A stretch of DNA of 64,000 nt from Aulostomus chinensis (lineage: Eukaryota; Chordata; Actinopteri; Syngnathiformes; Aulostomidae), in contig JBBMOA010000043.1 in the NCBI GenBank assembly GCA_037954235.1, forward strand, positions 1 through 64,000, in the 5' to 3' direction. The translations under genes were made by a program, and so were the position numbers. Of the stretch, positions 24,366-38,700 are shown piece by piece. The notes beneath the pieces were generated by a model. It did not search any database, had not been told where the DNA came from, and saw only the letters and a program-made list of their open reading frames with translations. Positions within the stretch are counted from its first letter, which is position 1; the number at the start of each line of letters is the position of its first letter.

Positions 24366-27300
24366 ATGAAGTGTTCATTTTGGCCTTCTCTCGCTGAGAA
24401 AATACTATTTGTGACCTGTGATACAAAAATGCCATAACTTTTGTTCAAAGTGAGTTTTCAGTCAAGTTTCAACCTGAAAGCATAGAAAGATGCATAAACT
24501 TGATATTACAGCTTGATTTCGTTGAGTTTTCATCAAAATACAGGAGTTCTGCATGAAGTGTTCATTTTGGCCTTCTCTCGCTGAGAAAACACTATTTGTG
24601 ACCTGTGATACAAAAATGCCATAACTTTTGTTCAAAGTGAGTTTTCAGTCAAGTTTCAACCTGAAAGCATAGAAAGATGCATAAACTTGAAGTTACAGCT
24701 TGATTTCAGTGAGTTTTCATCAAAATACAGGAGTTCTGCATGAAGTGTTCATTTTGGCCTTCTCTCGCTGAGAAAACACTATTTGTGACCTGTGATACAA
24801 AAATGCCATAACTTTTGTTCAAAGTGAGTTTTCAGTCAAGTTTAAACCTGAAAGCATAGAAAGATGCATAAACTTGAAGTTACAGCTTGATTTCAGTGAG
24901 TTTTCATCAAAATACAGGAGTTCTGCATGAAGTGTTTCATTTTGGCCTTCTCTCGCTGAGAAAACACTATTTGTGACCTGTGATACAAAAATGCCATAAC
25001 TTTTGTTCAAAGTGAGTTTTCAGTCAAGTTTTCAACCTGAAAGCATAGAAAGATGCATAAACTTGAAGTTACAGCTTGATTTCAGTGAGTTTTCATCAAA
25101 ATACAGGAGTTCTGCATGAAGTGTTCATTTTGGCCTTCTCTCGCTGAGAAAACACTATTTGTGACCTGTGATACAAAAATGCCATAACTTTTGTTCAAAG
25201 TGAGTTTTCAGTCAAGTTTCAACCTGAAAGCATAGAAAGATGCATAAACTTGAAGTTACAGCTTGATTTCAGTGAGTTTTCATCAAAATACAGGAGTTCT
25301 GCATGAAGTGTTCATTTTGGCCTTCTCTCGCTGAGAAAACACTATTTGTGACCTGTGATACAAAAATGCCATAACTTTTGTTCAAAGTGAGTTTTCAGTC
25401 AAGTTTCAACCTGAAAGCATAGAAAGATGCATAAACTTGAAGTTACAGCTTGATTTCAGTGAGTTTTCATCAAAATACAGGAGTTCTGCATGAAGTGTTC
25501 ATTTTGGCCTTCTCTCGCTGAGAAAAACACTATTTGTCACCTGTGATACAAAAATGCCATAACTTTTGTTCAAAGTGAGTTTTCAGTCAAGTTTCAACCT
25601 GAAAGCATAGAAAGATGCATAAACTTGAAGTTACAGCTTGATTTCAGTGAGTTTTCATCAAAATACAGGAGTTCTGCATGAAGTGTTCATTTTGGCCTTC
25701 TCTCGCTGAGAAAACACTATTTGTGACCTGTGATACAAAAATGCCATAACTTTTGTTCAAAGTGAGTTTTCAGTCAAGTTTCAACCTGAAAGCATTGAAA
25801 GATGCATAAACTTGAAGTTACAGCTTGATTACAGTGAGTTTTCATCAAAATACAAGAGTTCTGCATGAAGTGTTCATTTTGGCCTTCTCTCGCTGAGAAA
25901 ACACTATTTGTGACCTGTGATACAAAAATGCCATAACTTTTGTTCAAAGTGAGTTTTCAGTCAAGTTTCAACCTGAAAGCATAGAAAGATGCATAAACTT
26001 GATGTTACAGCTTGATTTCAGTGAGTTTTCATCAAAATACAGGAGTTCTGCATGAAGTGTTCATTTTGGCCTTCTCTCGCTGAGAAAACACTATTTGTGA
26101 CCTGTGATACAAAAAATGCCATAACTTTTGTTCAAAGTGAGTTTTCAGTCAAGTTTCAACCTGAAAGCATAGAAAGATGCATAAACTTGAAGTTACAGCT
26201 TGATTTCAGTGAGTTTTCATCAAAATACAGGAGTTCTGCATGAAGTGTTCATTTTGGCCTTCTCTCGCTGAGAAAACACTATTTGTGACCTGTGATACAA
26301 AAATGCCATAACTTTTGTTCAAAGTGAGTTTTCAGTCAAGTTTCAACCTGAAAGCATAGAAAGATGCATAAACTTGAAGTTACAGCTTGATTTCAGTGAG
26401 TTTTCATCAAAATACAAGAGTTCTGCATGAAGTGTTCATTTTGGCCTTCTCTCGCTGAGAAAATACTATTTGTGACCTGTGATTACAAAATGCCATAACT
26501 TTTGTTCAAAGTGAGTTTTCAGTCAAGTTTCAACCTGAAAGCATAGAAAGATGCATAAACTTGATATTACAGCTTGATTTCAGTGAGTTTTCATCAAAAT
26601 ACAGGAGTTCTGCATGAAGTGTTCATTTTGGCCTTCTCTCGCTGAGAAAACACTATTTGTGACCTGTGATACAAAAATGCCATAACTTTTGTTCAAAGTG
26701 AGTTTTCAGTCAAGTTTCAACCTGAAAGCATAGAAAGATGCATAAACTTGAAGTTACAGCTTGATTTCAGTGAGTTTTCATCAAAATACAGGAGTTCTGC
26801 ATGAAGTGTTCATTTTGGCCTTCTCTCGCTGAGAAAACACTATTTGTGACCTGTGATACAAAAATGCCATAACTTTTGTTCAAAGTGAGTTTTCAGTCAA
26901 GTTTCAACCTGAAAGCATAGAAAGATGCATAAACTTGAAGTTACAGCTTGATTTCAGTGAGTTTTCATCAAAATACAGGAGTTCTGCATGAAGTGTTCAT
27001 TTTGGCCTTCTCTCGCTGAGAAAACACTATTTGTGACCTGTGATACAAAAATGCCATAACTTTTGTTCAAAGTGAGTTTTCAGTCAAGTTTCAACCTGAA
27101 AGCATAGAAAGATGCATAAACTTGAAGTTACAGCTTGATTTCAGTGAGTTTTCATCAAAATACAGGAGTTCTGCATGAAGTGTTCATTTTGGCCTTCTCT
27201 CGCTGAGAAAACACTATTTGTGACCTGTGATACAAAAATGCCATAACTTTTGTTCAAAGTGAGTTTTCAGTCAAGTTTCAACCTGAAAGCATAGAAAGAT

Positions 27301-27922
27301 GCATAAACTTGAAGTTACAGCTTGATTTCAGTGAGTTTTCATCAAAATACAGGAGTTCTGCATGAAGTGTTCATTTTGGCCTTCTCTCGCTGAGAAAACA
27401 CTATTTGTGACCTGTGATACAAAAATGCCATAACTTTTGTTCAAAGTGAGTTTTCAGTCAAGTTTCAACCTGAAAGCATAGAAAGATGCATAAACTTGAA
27501 GTTACAGCTTGATTTCAGTGAGTTTTCATCAAAATACAGGAGTTCTGCATGAAGTGTTCATTTTGGCCTTCTCTCGCTGAGAAAACACTATTTGTGACCT
27601 GTGATACAAAAATGCCATAACTTTTGTTCAAAGTGAGTTTTCAGTCAAGTTTCAACCTGAAAGCATAGAAAGATGCATAAACTTGAAGTTACAGCTTGAT
27701 TTCAGTGAGTTTTCATCAAAATACAGGAGTTCTGCATGAAGTGTTCATTTTGGCCTTCTCTCGCTGAGAAAACACTATTTGTGACCTGTGATACAAAAAT
27801 GCCATAACTTTTGTTCAAAGTGAGTTTTCAGTCAAGTTTCAACCTGAAAGCATAGAAAGATGCATAAACTTGAAGTTACAGCTTGATTTCAGTGAGTTTT
27901 CATCAAAATACAGGAGTTCTGC
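24366..27922 (+). repeat. Pure type A domain with an 11-monomer duplication
   Basis: Nineteen units with no type B member, the longest B-free run in the left half. ATACAAGAG, AAATACTATT and TTGATATTAC occur at 24351, 24401 and 24500 and again about 2061 bp later at 26412, 26462 and 26561. That distance is 11 x 187 plus four 1-bp insertions, which I locate near 24933, 25028, 25526 and 26112. This domain concentrates +1 indels. Two of them sit in one unit (24927) and another, in the unit at 26052, opens a spurious reading frame. Confidence 0.88.
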
Positions 27923-30900
27923 ATGAAGTGTTCATTTTGGCCTTCTCTCGCTGAGAAAACGCTATTTGTGACCTGCGACACAGAACAGCCATAACTTTTG
28001 TTCAAAGTGAGTTTTCTGTCAAGTTTCAACCTGAAAGCATAGAAAGATGCATAAACTTGAAGTTACAGCTTGATTTCAGTGAGTTTTCATCAAAATACAG
28101 GAGTTCTGCATGAAGTGTTCATTTTGGCCTTCTCTCGCTGAGAAAACACTATTTGTGACCTGTGATACAAAAATGCCATAACTTTTGTTCAAAGTGAGTT
28201 TTCAGTCAAGTTTCAACCTGAAAGCATAGAAAGATGCATAAACTTGAAGTTACAGCTTGATTTCAGTGAGTTTTCATCAAAATACAGGAGTTCTGCATGA
28301 AGTGTTCATTTTGGCCTTCTCTCGCTGAGAAAACGCTATTTGTGACCTGCGACACAGAACAAGCCATAACTTTTGTTCAAAGTGAGTTTTCTGTCAAGTT
28401 TCAACCTGAAAGCATAGGAAAGATGCATAAACTTGAAGTTACAGCTTGATTTCAGTGAGTTTTCATCAAAATACAGGAGTTCTGCATGAAGTGTTCATTT
28501 TGGCCTTCTCTCGCTGAGAAAACACTATTTGTGACCTGTGATACAAAAATGCCATAACTTTTGTTCAAAGTGAGTTTTCAGTCAAGTTTCAACCTGAAAG
28601 CATAGAAAGATGCATAAACTTGAAGTTACAGCTTGATTTCAGTGAGTTTTCATCAAAATACAGGAGTTCTGCATGAAGTGTTCATTTTGGCCTTCTCTCG
28701 CTGAGAAAACACTATTTGTGACCTGTGATACAAAAATGCCATAACTTTTGTTCAAAGTGAGTTTTCAGTCAAGTTTCAACCTGAAAGCATAGAAAGATGC
28801 ATAAACTTGAAGTTACAGCTTGATTTCAGTGAGTTTTCATCAAAATACAGGAGTTCTGCATGAAGTGTTCATTTTGGCCTTCTCTCGCTGAGAAAACACT
28901 ATTTGTGACCTGTGATACAAAAATGCCATAACTTTTGTTCAAAGTGAGTTTTCAGTCAAGTTTCAACCTGAAAGCATAGAAAGATGCATAAACTTGAAGT
29001 TACAGCTTGATTTCAGTGAGTTTTCATCAAAATACAGGAGTTCTGCATGAAGTGTTCATTTTGGCCTTCTCTCGCTGAGAAAACACTATTTGTGACCTGT
29101 GATACAAAAATGCCATAACTTTTGTTCAAAGTGAGTTTTCAGTCAAGTTTCAACCTGAAAGCATAGAAAGATGCATAAACTTGAAGTTACAGCTTGATTT
29201 CAGTGAGTTTTCATCAAAATACAGGAGTTCTGCATGAAGTGTTCATTTTGACCTTCTCTCGCTGAGAAAACACTATTTGTGACCTGTGATACAAAAATGC
29301 CATAACTTTTGTTCAAAGTGAGTTTTCAGTCAAGTTTCAATCTGAAAGCATAGAAAGATGCATAAACTTGAAGTTACAGCTTGATTTCAGTGAGTTTTCA
29401 TCAAAATACAGGAGTTCTGCATGAAGTGTTCATTTTGGCCTTCACTCACTGAGAAAACGCTATTTGTGACCTGCGACACAGAACAGCCATAACTTTTGTT
29501 CAAAGTGAGTTTTCTGTCAAGTTTCAACCTGAAAGCATAGAAAGATGCATAAACTTGAAGTTACAGCTTGATTTCAGTGAGTTTTCATCAAAATACAGGA
29601 GTTCTGCATGAAGTGTTCATTTTGGCCTTCTCTCGCTGAGAAAACACTATTTGTGACCTGTGATACAAAAATGCCATAACTTTTGTTCAAAGTGAGTTTT
29701 CAGTCAAGTTTCAACCTGAAAGCATAGAAAGATGCATAAACTTGAAGTTACAGCTTGATTTCAGTGAGTTTTCATCAAAATACAGGAGTTCTGCATGAAG
29801 TGTTCATTTTGGCCTTCTCTCGCTGAGAAAACACTATTTGTGACCTGTGATACAAAAATGCCATAACTTTTGTTCAAAGTGAGTTTTCAGTCAAGTTTCA
29901 ACCTGAAAGCATAGAAAGATGCATAAACTTGAAGTTACAGCTTGATTTCAGTGAGTTTTCATCAAAATACAGGAGTTCTGCATGAAGTGTTCATTTTGGC
30001 CTTCTCTCGCTGAGAAAACACTATTTGTGACCTGTGATACAAAAATGCCATAACTTTTGTTCAAAGTGAGTTTTCAGTCAAGTTTCAACCTGAAAGCATA
30101 GAAAGATGCATAAACTTGAAGTTACAGCTTGATTTCAGTGAGTTTTCATCAAAATACAGGAGTTCTGCATGAAGTGTTCATTTTGGCCTTCTCTCGCTGA
30201 GAAAACACTATTTGTGACCTGTGATACAAAAATGCCATAACTTTTGTTCAAAGTGAGTTTTCAGTCAAGTTTCAACCTGAAAGCATAGAAAGATGCATAA
30301 ACTTGAAGTTACAGCTTGATTTCAGTGAGTTTTCATCAAAATACAGGAGTTCTGCATGAAGTGTTCATTTTGGCCTTCTCTCGCTGAGAAAACACTATTT
30401 GTGACCTGTGATACAAAAATGCCATAACTTTTGTTCAAAGTGAGTTTTCAGTCAAGTTTCAACCTGAAAGCATAGAAAGATGCATAAACTTGAAGTTACA
30501 GCTTGATTTCAGTGAGTTTTCATCAAAATACAGGAGTTCTGCATGAAGTGTTCATTTTGGCCTTCTCTCGCTGAGAAAACACTATTTGTGACCTGTGATA
30601 CAAAAATGCCATAACTTTTGTTCAAAGTGAGTTTTCAGTCAAGTTTCAACCTGAAAGCATAGAAAGATGCATAAACTTGAAGTTACAGCTTGATTTCAGT
30701 GAGTTTTCATCAAAATACAGGAGTTCTGCATGAAGTGTTCATTTGGCCTTCTCTCGCTGAGAAAACGCTATTTGTGACCTGCGACACAGAACAGCCATAA
30801 CTTTTGTTCAAAGTGAGTTTTCTGTCAAGTTTCAACCTGAAAGCATAGAAAGATGCATAAACTTGAAGTTACAGCTTGATTTCAGTGAGTTTTCATCAAA

Positions 30901-33900
30901 ATACAGGAGTTCTGCATGAAGTGTTCATTTTGGCCTTCTCTCGCTGAGAAAACACTATTTGTGACCTGTGATACAAAAATGCCATAACTTTTGTTCAAAG
31001 TCAGTTTTCAGTCAAGTTTCAACCTGAAAGCATAGAAAGATGCATAAACTTGAAGTTACAGCTTGATTTCAGTGAGTTTTCATCAAAATACAGGAGTTCT
31101 GCATGAAGTGTTCATTTTGGCCTTCTCTCGCTGAGAAAACACTATTTGTGACCTGTGATACAACAATGCCATAACTTTTGTTCAAAGTGAGTTTTCAGTC
31201 AAGTTTCAACCTGAAAGCATAGAAAGATGCATAAACTTGAAGTTACAGCTTGATTTCAGTGAGTTTTCATCAAAATACAGGAGTTCTGCATGAAGTGTTC
31301 ATTTTGGCCTTCTCTCGCTGAGAAAACGCTATTTGTGACCTGCGACACAGAACAGCCATAACTTTTGTTCAAAGTGAGTTTTCTGTCAAGTTTCAACCTG
31401 AAAGCATAGAAAGATGCAGAAACTTGAAGTTACAGCTTGATTTCAGTGAGTTTTCATCAAAATACAGGAGTTCTGCATGAAGTGTTCATTTTGGCCTTCT
31501 CTCGCTGAGAAAACACTATTTGTGACCTGTGATACAAAAATGCCATAACTTTTGTTCAAAGTGAGTTTTCAGTCAAGTTTCAACCTGAAAGCATAGAAAG
31601 ATGCATAAACTTGAAGTTACAGCTTGATTTCAGTGAGTTTTCATCAAAATACAGGAGTTCTGCATGAAGTGTTCATTTTGGCCTTCTCTCGCTGAGAAAA
31701 CGCTATTTGTGACCTGCGACACAGAACAGCCATAACTTTTGTTCAAAGTGAGTTTTCTGTCAAGTTTCAACCTGAAAGCATAGAAAGATGCATAAACTTG
31801 AAGTTACAGCTTGATTTCAGTGAGTTTTCATCAAAATACAGGAGTTCTGCATGAAGTGTTCATTTTGGCCTTCTCTCGCTGAGAAAACACTATTTGTGAC
31901 CTGTGATACAAAAATGCCATAACTTTTGTTCAAAGTGAGTTTTCAGTCAAGTTTCAACCTGAAAGCATAGAAAGATGCATAAAATTGAAGTTACAGCTTG
32001 ATTTCAGTGAGTTTTCATCAAAATACAGGAGTTCTGCATGAAGTGTTCATTTTGGCCTTCTCTCGCTGAGAAAACGCTATTTGTGACCTGCGACACAGAA
32101 CAGCCATAACTTTTGTTCAAAGTGAGTTTTCTGTCAAGTTTCAACCTGAAAGCATGGAAAGATGCATAAACTTGAAGTTACAGCTTGATTTCAGTGAGTT
32201 TTCATCAAAATACAGGAGTTCTGCATGAAGTGTTCATTTTGGCCTTCTCTCGCTGAGAAAACACTATTTGTGACCTGTGATACAAAAATGCCATAACTTT
32301 TGTTCAAAGTGAGTTTTCAGTCAAGTTTCAACCTGAAAGCATAGAAAGATGCATAAACTTGAAGTTACAGCTTGATTTCAGTGAGTTTTCATCAAAATAC
32401 AGGAGTTCTGCATGAAGTGTTCATTTTGGCCTTCTTTCGCTGAGAAAACACTATTTGTGACCTGTGATACAAAAATGCCATAACTTTTTTTCAAAGTGAG
32501 TTTTCAGTCAAGTTTCAACCTGAAAGCATAGAAAGATGCATAAACTTGAAGTTACAGCTTGATTTCAGTGAGTTTTCATCAAAATACAGGAGTTCTGCAT
32601 GAAGTGTTCATTTTGGCCTTCTCTCGCTGAGAAAACACTATTTGTGACCTGTGATACAAAAATGCCATAACTTTTGTTCAAAGTGAGTTTTCAGTCAAGT
32701 TTCAACCTGAAAGCATAGAAAGATGCATAAACTTGAAGTTACAGCTTGATTTCAGTGAGTTTTCATCAAAATACAGGAGTTCTGCATGAAGTGTTCATTT
32801 TGGCCTTCTCTCGCTGAGAAAACACTATTTGTGACCTGTGATACAAAAATGCCATAACTTTTGTTCAAAGTGAGTTTTCAGTCAAGTTTCAACCTGAAAG
32901 CATAGAAAGATGCATAAACTTGAAGTTACAGCTTGATTTCAGTGAGTTTTCATCAAAATACAGGAGTTCTGCATGAAGTGTTCATTTTGACCTTCTCTCG
33001 CTGAGAAAACACTATTTGTGACCTGTGATACAAAAATGCCATAACTTTTGTTCAAAGTGAGTTTTCAGTCAAGTTTCAATCTGAAAGCATAGAAAGATGC
33101 ATAAACTTGAAGTTACAGCTTGATTTCAGTGAGTTTTCATCAAAATACAGGAGTTCTGCATGAAGTGTTCATTTTGGCCTTCACTCACTGAGAAAACGCT
33201 ATTTGTGACCTGCGACACAGAACAGCCATAACTTTTGTTCAAAGTGAGTTTTCTGTCAAGTTTCAACCTGAAAGCATAGAAAGATGCATAAACTTGAAGT
33301 TACAGCTTGATTTCATTGAGTTTTCATCAAAATACAGGAGTTCTGCATGAAGTGTTCATTTTGGCCTTCTCTCGCTGAGAAAACACTATTTGTGACCTGT
33401 GATACAAAAATGCCATAACTTTTGTTCAAAGTGAGTTTTCAGTCAAGTTTCAACCTGAAAGCATAGAAAGATGCATAAACTTGAAGTTACAGCTTGATTT
33501 CAGTGAGTTTTCATCAAAATACAGGAGTTCTGCATGAAGTGTTCATTTTGGCCTTCTCTCGCTGAGAAAACACTATTTGTGACCTGTGATACAAAAATGC
33601 CATAACTTTTGTTCAAAGTGAGTTTTCAGTCAAGTTTCAAACTGAAAGCATAGAAAGATGCATAAACTTGAAGTTACAGCTTGATTTCAGTGAGTTTTCA
33701 TCAAAATACAGGAGTTCTGCATGAAGTGTTCATTTTGGCCTTCTCTCGCTGAGAAAACACTATTTGTGACCTGTGATACAAAAATGCCATAACTTTTGTT
33801 CAAAGTGAGTTTTCAGTCAAGTTTCAACCTGAAAGCATAGAAAGATGCATAAACTTGAAGTTACAGCTTGATTTCAGTGAGTTTTCATCAAAATACAGGA

Positions 33901-35776
33901 GTTCTGCATGAAGTGTTCATTTTGGCCTTCTCTCGCTGAGAAAACACTATTTGTGACCTGTGATACAAAAATGCCATAACTTTTGTTCAAAGTGAGTTTT
34001 CAGTCAAGTTTCAACCTGAAAGCATAGAAAGATGCATAAACTTGAAGTTACAGCTTGATTTCAGTGAGTTTTCATCAAAATACAGGAGTTCTGCATGAAG
34101 TGTTCATTTTGGCCTTCTCTCGCTGAGAAAACACTATTTGTGACCTGTGATACAAAAATGCCATAACTTTTGTTCAAAGTGAGTTTTCAGTCAAGTTTCA
34201 ACCTGAAAGCATAGAAAGATGCATAAACTTGAAGTTACAGCTTGATTTCAGTGAGTTTTCATCAAAATACAGGAGTTCTGCATGAAGTGTTCATTTTGGC
34301 CTTCTCTCGCTGAGAAAACACTATTTGTGACCTGTGATACAAAAATGCCATAACTTTTGTTCAAAGTGAGTTTTCAGTCAAGTTTCAACCTGAAAGCATA
34401 GAAAGATGCATAAACTTGAAGTTACAGCTTGATTTCAGTGAGTTTTCATCAAAATACAGGAGTTCTGCATGAAGTGTTCATTTTGCCTTCTCTCGCTGAG
34501 AAAACGCTATTTGTGACCTGCGACACAGAACAGCCATAACTTTTGTTCAAAGTGAGTTTTCTGTCAAGTTTCAACCTGAAAGCATAGAAAGATGCATAAA
34601 CTTGAAGTTACAGCTTGATTTCAGTGAGTTTTCATCAAAATACAGGAGTTCTGCATGAAGTGTTCATTTTGGCCTTCTCTCGCTGAGAAAACACTATTTG
34701 TGACCTGTGATACAAAAATGCCATAACTTTTGTTCAAAGTCAGTTTTCAGTCAAGTTTCAACCTGAAAGCATAGAAAGATGCATAAACTTGAAGTTACAG
34801 CTTGATTTCAGTGAGTTTTCATCAAAATACAGGAGTTCTGCATGAAGTGTTCATTTTGGCCTTCTCTCGCTGAGAAAACACTATTTGTGACCTGTGATAC
34901 AACAATGCCATAACTTTTGTTCAAAGTGAGTTTTCAGTCAAGTTTCAACCTGAAAGCATAGAAAGATGCATAAACTTGAAGTTACAGCTTGATTTCAGTG
35001 AGTTTTCATCAAAATACAGGAGTTCTGCATGAAGTGTTCATTTTGGCCTTCTCTCGCTGAGAAAACGCTATTTGTGACCTGCGACACAGAACAGCCATAA
35101 CTTTTGTTCAAAGTGAGTTTTCTGTCAAGTTTCAACCTGAAAGCATAGAAAGATGCAGAAACTTGAAGTTACAGCTTGATTTCAGTGAGTTTTCATCAAA
35201 ATACAGGAGTTCTGCATGAAGTGTTCATTTTGGCCTTCTCTCGCTTAGAAAACACTATTTGTGACCTGTGATACAAAAATGCCATAACTTTTGTTCAAAG
35301 TGAGTTTTCAGTCAAATTTTAACCTGAAAGCATAGAAAGATGCATAAACTTGAAGTTACAGCTTGATTTCAGTGAGTTTTCATCAAAATACAGGAGTTCT
35401 GCATGAAGTGTTCATTTTGGCCTTCTCTCGCTGAGAAAACGCTATTTGTGACCTGCGACACAGAACAGCCATAACTTTTGTTCAAAGTGAGTTTTCTGTC
35501 AAGTTTCAACCTGAAAGCATAGAAAGATGCATAAACTTGAAGTTACAGCTTGATTTCAGTGAGTTTTCATCAAAATACAGGAGTTCTGCATGAAGTGTTC
35601 ATTTTGGCCTTCTCTCGCTGAGAAAACACTATTTGTGACCTGTGATACAAAAATGCCATAACTTTTGTTCAAAGTGAGTTTTCAGTCAAGTTTCAACCTG
35701 AAAGCATAGAAAGATGCATAAAATTGAAGTTACAGCTTGATTTCAGTGAGTTTTCATCAAAATACAGGAGTTCTGC
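27923..35776 (+). repeat. 20-monomer higher-order repeat domain
   Basis: Markers recur at 3739-3741 bp, which is 20 monomers give or take 1 bp. They are B units 27923/31664/35403 and 28297/32038; TTTTGACC units 29234/32973; B units with TTCACTCACTG 29421/33160; B units 30730/34469; AAAGTCAG near 31000/34739; CAACAATGCC 31161/34900; B units with GCAGAAAC 31290/35029; and ATAAAATTGAAG 31979/35718. The third B unit of the pattern is missing near 35777, where a type A unit stands instead. The unit at 28297 carries two separate 1-bp insertions (GAACAAGCC and ATAGGAAAG). Confidence 0.9.
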
Positions 35777-38700
35777 ATGAAGTGTTCATTTTGGCCTTCT
35801 CTCGCTGAGAAAACACTATTTGTGACCTGTGATACAAAAATGCCATAACTTTTGTTCAAAGTGAGTTTTCAGTCAAGTTTCAACCTGAAAGCATAGAAAG
35901 ATGCATAAACTTGAAGTTACAGCTTGATTTCAGTGAGTTTTCATCAAAATACAGGAGTTCTGCATGAAGTGTTCATTTTGGCCTTCTCTCGCTGAGAAAA
36001 CACTATTTGTGACCTGTGATACAAAAATGCCATAACTTTTGTTCAAAGTGAGTTTTCAGTCAAGTTTCAACCTGAAAGCATAGAAAGATGCATAAACTTG
36101 AAGTTACAGCTTGATTTCAGTGAGTTTTCATCAAAATACAGGAGTTCTGCATGAAGTGTTCATTTTGGCCTTCTCTCGCTGAGAAAACACTATTTGTGAC
36201 CTGTGATACAAAAATGCCATAACTTTTGTTCAAAGTGAGTTTTCAGTCAAGTTTCAACCTGAAAGCATAGAAAGATGCATAAACTTGAAGTTACAGCTTG
36301 ATTTCAGTGAGTTTTCATCAAAATACAGGAGTTCTGCATGAAGTGTTCATTTTGGCCTTCTCTCGCTGAGAAAACACTATTTGTGACCTGTGATACAAAA
36401 ATGCCATAACTTTTGTTCAAAGTGAGTTTTCAGTCAAGTTTCAACCTGAAAGCATAGAAAGATGCATAAACTTGAAGTTACAGCTTGATTTCAGTGAGTT
36501 TTCATCAAAATACAGGAGTTCTGCATGAAGTGTTCATTTTGGCCTTCTCTTGCTGAGAAAACACTATTTGTGACCTGTGATACAAAAATGCCATAACTTT
36601 TGTTCAAAGTGAGTTTTCAGTCAAGTTTCAACCTGAAAGCATAGAAAGATGCATAAACTTGAAGTTACAGCTTGATTTCAGTGAGTTTTCATCAAAATAC
36701 AGGAGTTCTGCATGAAGTGTTCATTTTGGCCTTCTCTCGCTGAGAAAACACTATTTGTGACCTGTGATACAAAAATGCCATAACTTTTGTTCAAAGTGAG
36801 TTTTCAGTCAAGTTTCAACCTGAAAGCATAGAAAGATGCATAAACTTGAAGTTACAGCTTGATTTCAGTGAGTTTTCATCAAAATACAGGAGTTCTGCAT
36901 GAAGTGTTCATTTTGGCCTTCTCTCGCTGAGAAAACACTATTTGTGACCTGTGATACAAAAATGCCATAACTTTTGTTCAAAGTGAGTTTTCAGTCAAGT
37001 TTCAACCTGAAAGCATAGAAAGATGCATAAACTTGAAGTTACAGCTTGATTTCAGTGAGTTTTCATCAAAATACAGGAGTTCTGCATGAAGTGTTCATTT
37101 TGGCCTTCTCTCGCTGAGAAAACACTATTTGTGACCTGTGATACAAAAATGCCATAACTTTTTTTCAAAGTGAGTTTTCAGTCAAGTTTCAACCTGAAAG
37201 CATAGAAAGATGCATAAACTTGAAGTTACAGCTTGATTTCAGTGAGTTTTCATCAAAATACAGGAGTTCTGCATGAAGTGTTCATTTTGGCCTTCTCTCG
37301 CTGAGAAAACACTATTTGTGACCTGTGATACAAAAATGCCATAACTTTTGTTCCAAGTGAGTTTTCAGTCAAGTTTCAACCTGAAAGCATAGAAAGATGC
37401 ATAAACTTGAAGTTACAGCTTGATTTCAGTGAGTTTTCATCAAAATACAGGAGTTCTGCATGAAGTGTTCATTTTGGCCTTCTCTCGCTGAGAAAACAAT
37501 ATTTGTGACCTGTGATACAAAAATGCCATAACTTTTGTTCAAAGTGAGTTTTCAGTCAAGTTTCAACCTGAAAGCATAGAAAGATGCATAAACTTGAAGT
37601 TACAGCTTGATTTCAGTGAGTTTTCATCAAAATACAGGAGTTCTGCATGAAGTGTTCATTTTGGCCTTCTCTCGCTGAGAAAACGCTATTTGTGACCTGC
37701 GACACAGAACAGCCATAACTTTTGTTCAAAGTGAGTTTTCTGTCAAGTTTCAACCTGAAAGCATAGAAAGATGCATAAACTTGAAGTTACAGCTTGATTT
37801 CAGTGAGTTTTCATCAAAATACAGGAGTTCTGCATGAAGTGTTCATTTTGGCCTTCTCTCGCTGAGAAAACACTATTTGTGACCTGTGATACAAAAATGC
37901 CATAACTTTTGTTCAAAGTGAGTTTTCAGTCAAGTTTCAACCTGAAAGCATAGAAAGATGCATAAACTTGAAGTTACAGCTTCATTTCAGTGAGTTTTCA
38001 TCAAAATACAGGAGTTCTGCATGAAGTGTTCATTTTGGCCTTCTCTCGCTGAGAAAACGCTATTTGTGACCTGCGACACAGAACAGCCATAACTTTTGTT
38101 CAAAGTGAGTTTTCTGTCAAGTTTCAACCTGAAAGCATAGAAAGATGCATAAACTTGAAGTTACAGCTTGATTTCAGTGAGTTTTCATCAAAATACAGGA
38201 GTTCTGCATGAAGTGTTCATTTTGGCCTTCTCTCGCTGAGAAAACACTATTTGTGACCTGTGATACAAAAATGCCATAACTTTTGTTCAAAGTGAGTTTT
38301 CAGTCAAGTTTCAACCTGAAAGCATAGAAAGATGCATAAACTTGAAGTTACAGCTTGATTTCAGTGAGTTTTCATCAAAATACAGGAGTTCTGCATGAAG
38401 TGTTCATTTTGGCCTTCTCTCGCTGAGAAAACACTATTTGTGACCTGTGATACAAAAATGCCATAACTTTTGTTCAAAGTGAGTTTTCAATCAAGTTTCA
38501 ACCTGAAAGCATAGAAAGATGCATAAACTTGAAGTTACAGCTTGATTTCAGTGAGTTTTCATCAAAATACAGGAGTTCTGCATGAAGTGTTCATTTTGGC
38601 CTTCTCTCGCTGAGAAAACGCTATTTGTGACCTGCGACACAGAACAGCCATAACTTTTGTTCAAAGTGAGTTTTCTGTCAAGTTTCAACCTGAAAGCATA

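Noticed and set aside
24819..25010. 63-codon open reading frame on the minus strand
   Set aside because: It lies wholly in satellite units. It stays open only because the unit at 24927 has an extra T (GTGTTTC) that shifts the frame past the usual stops. No neighbouring unit has it, and it has no recognisable domain.
26052..26243. 63-codon open reading frame on the plus strand
   Set aside because: It starts at the ATG that begins every unit. Normally TAA follows after 23 codons. Here one extra A in CAAAAAATGCC near 26112 shifts the frame and carries the reading into the next unit. It is an indel artefact, not a gene.
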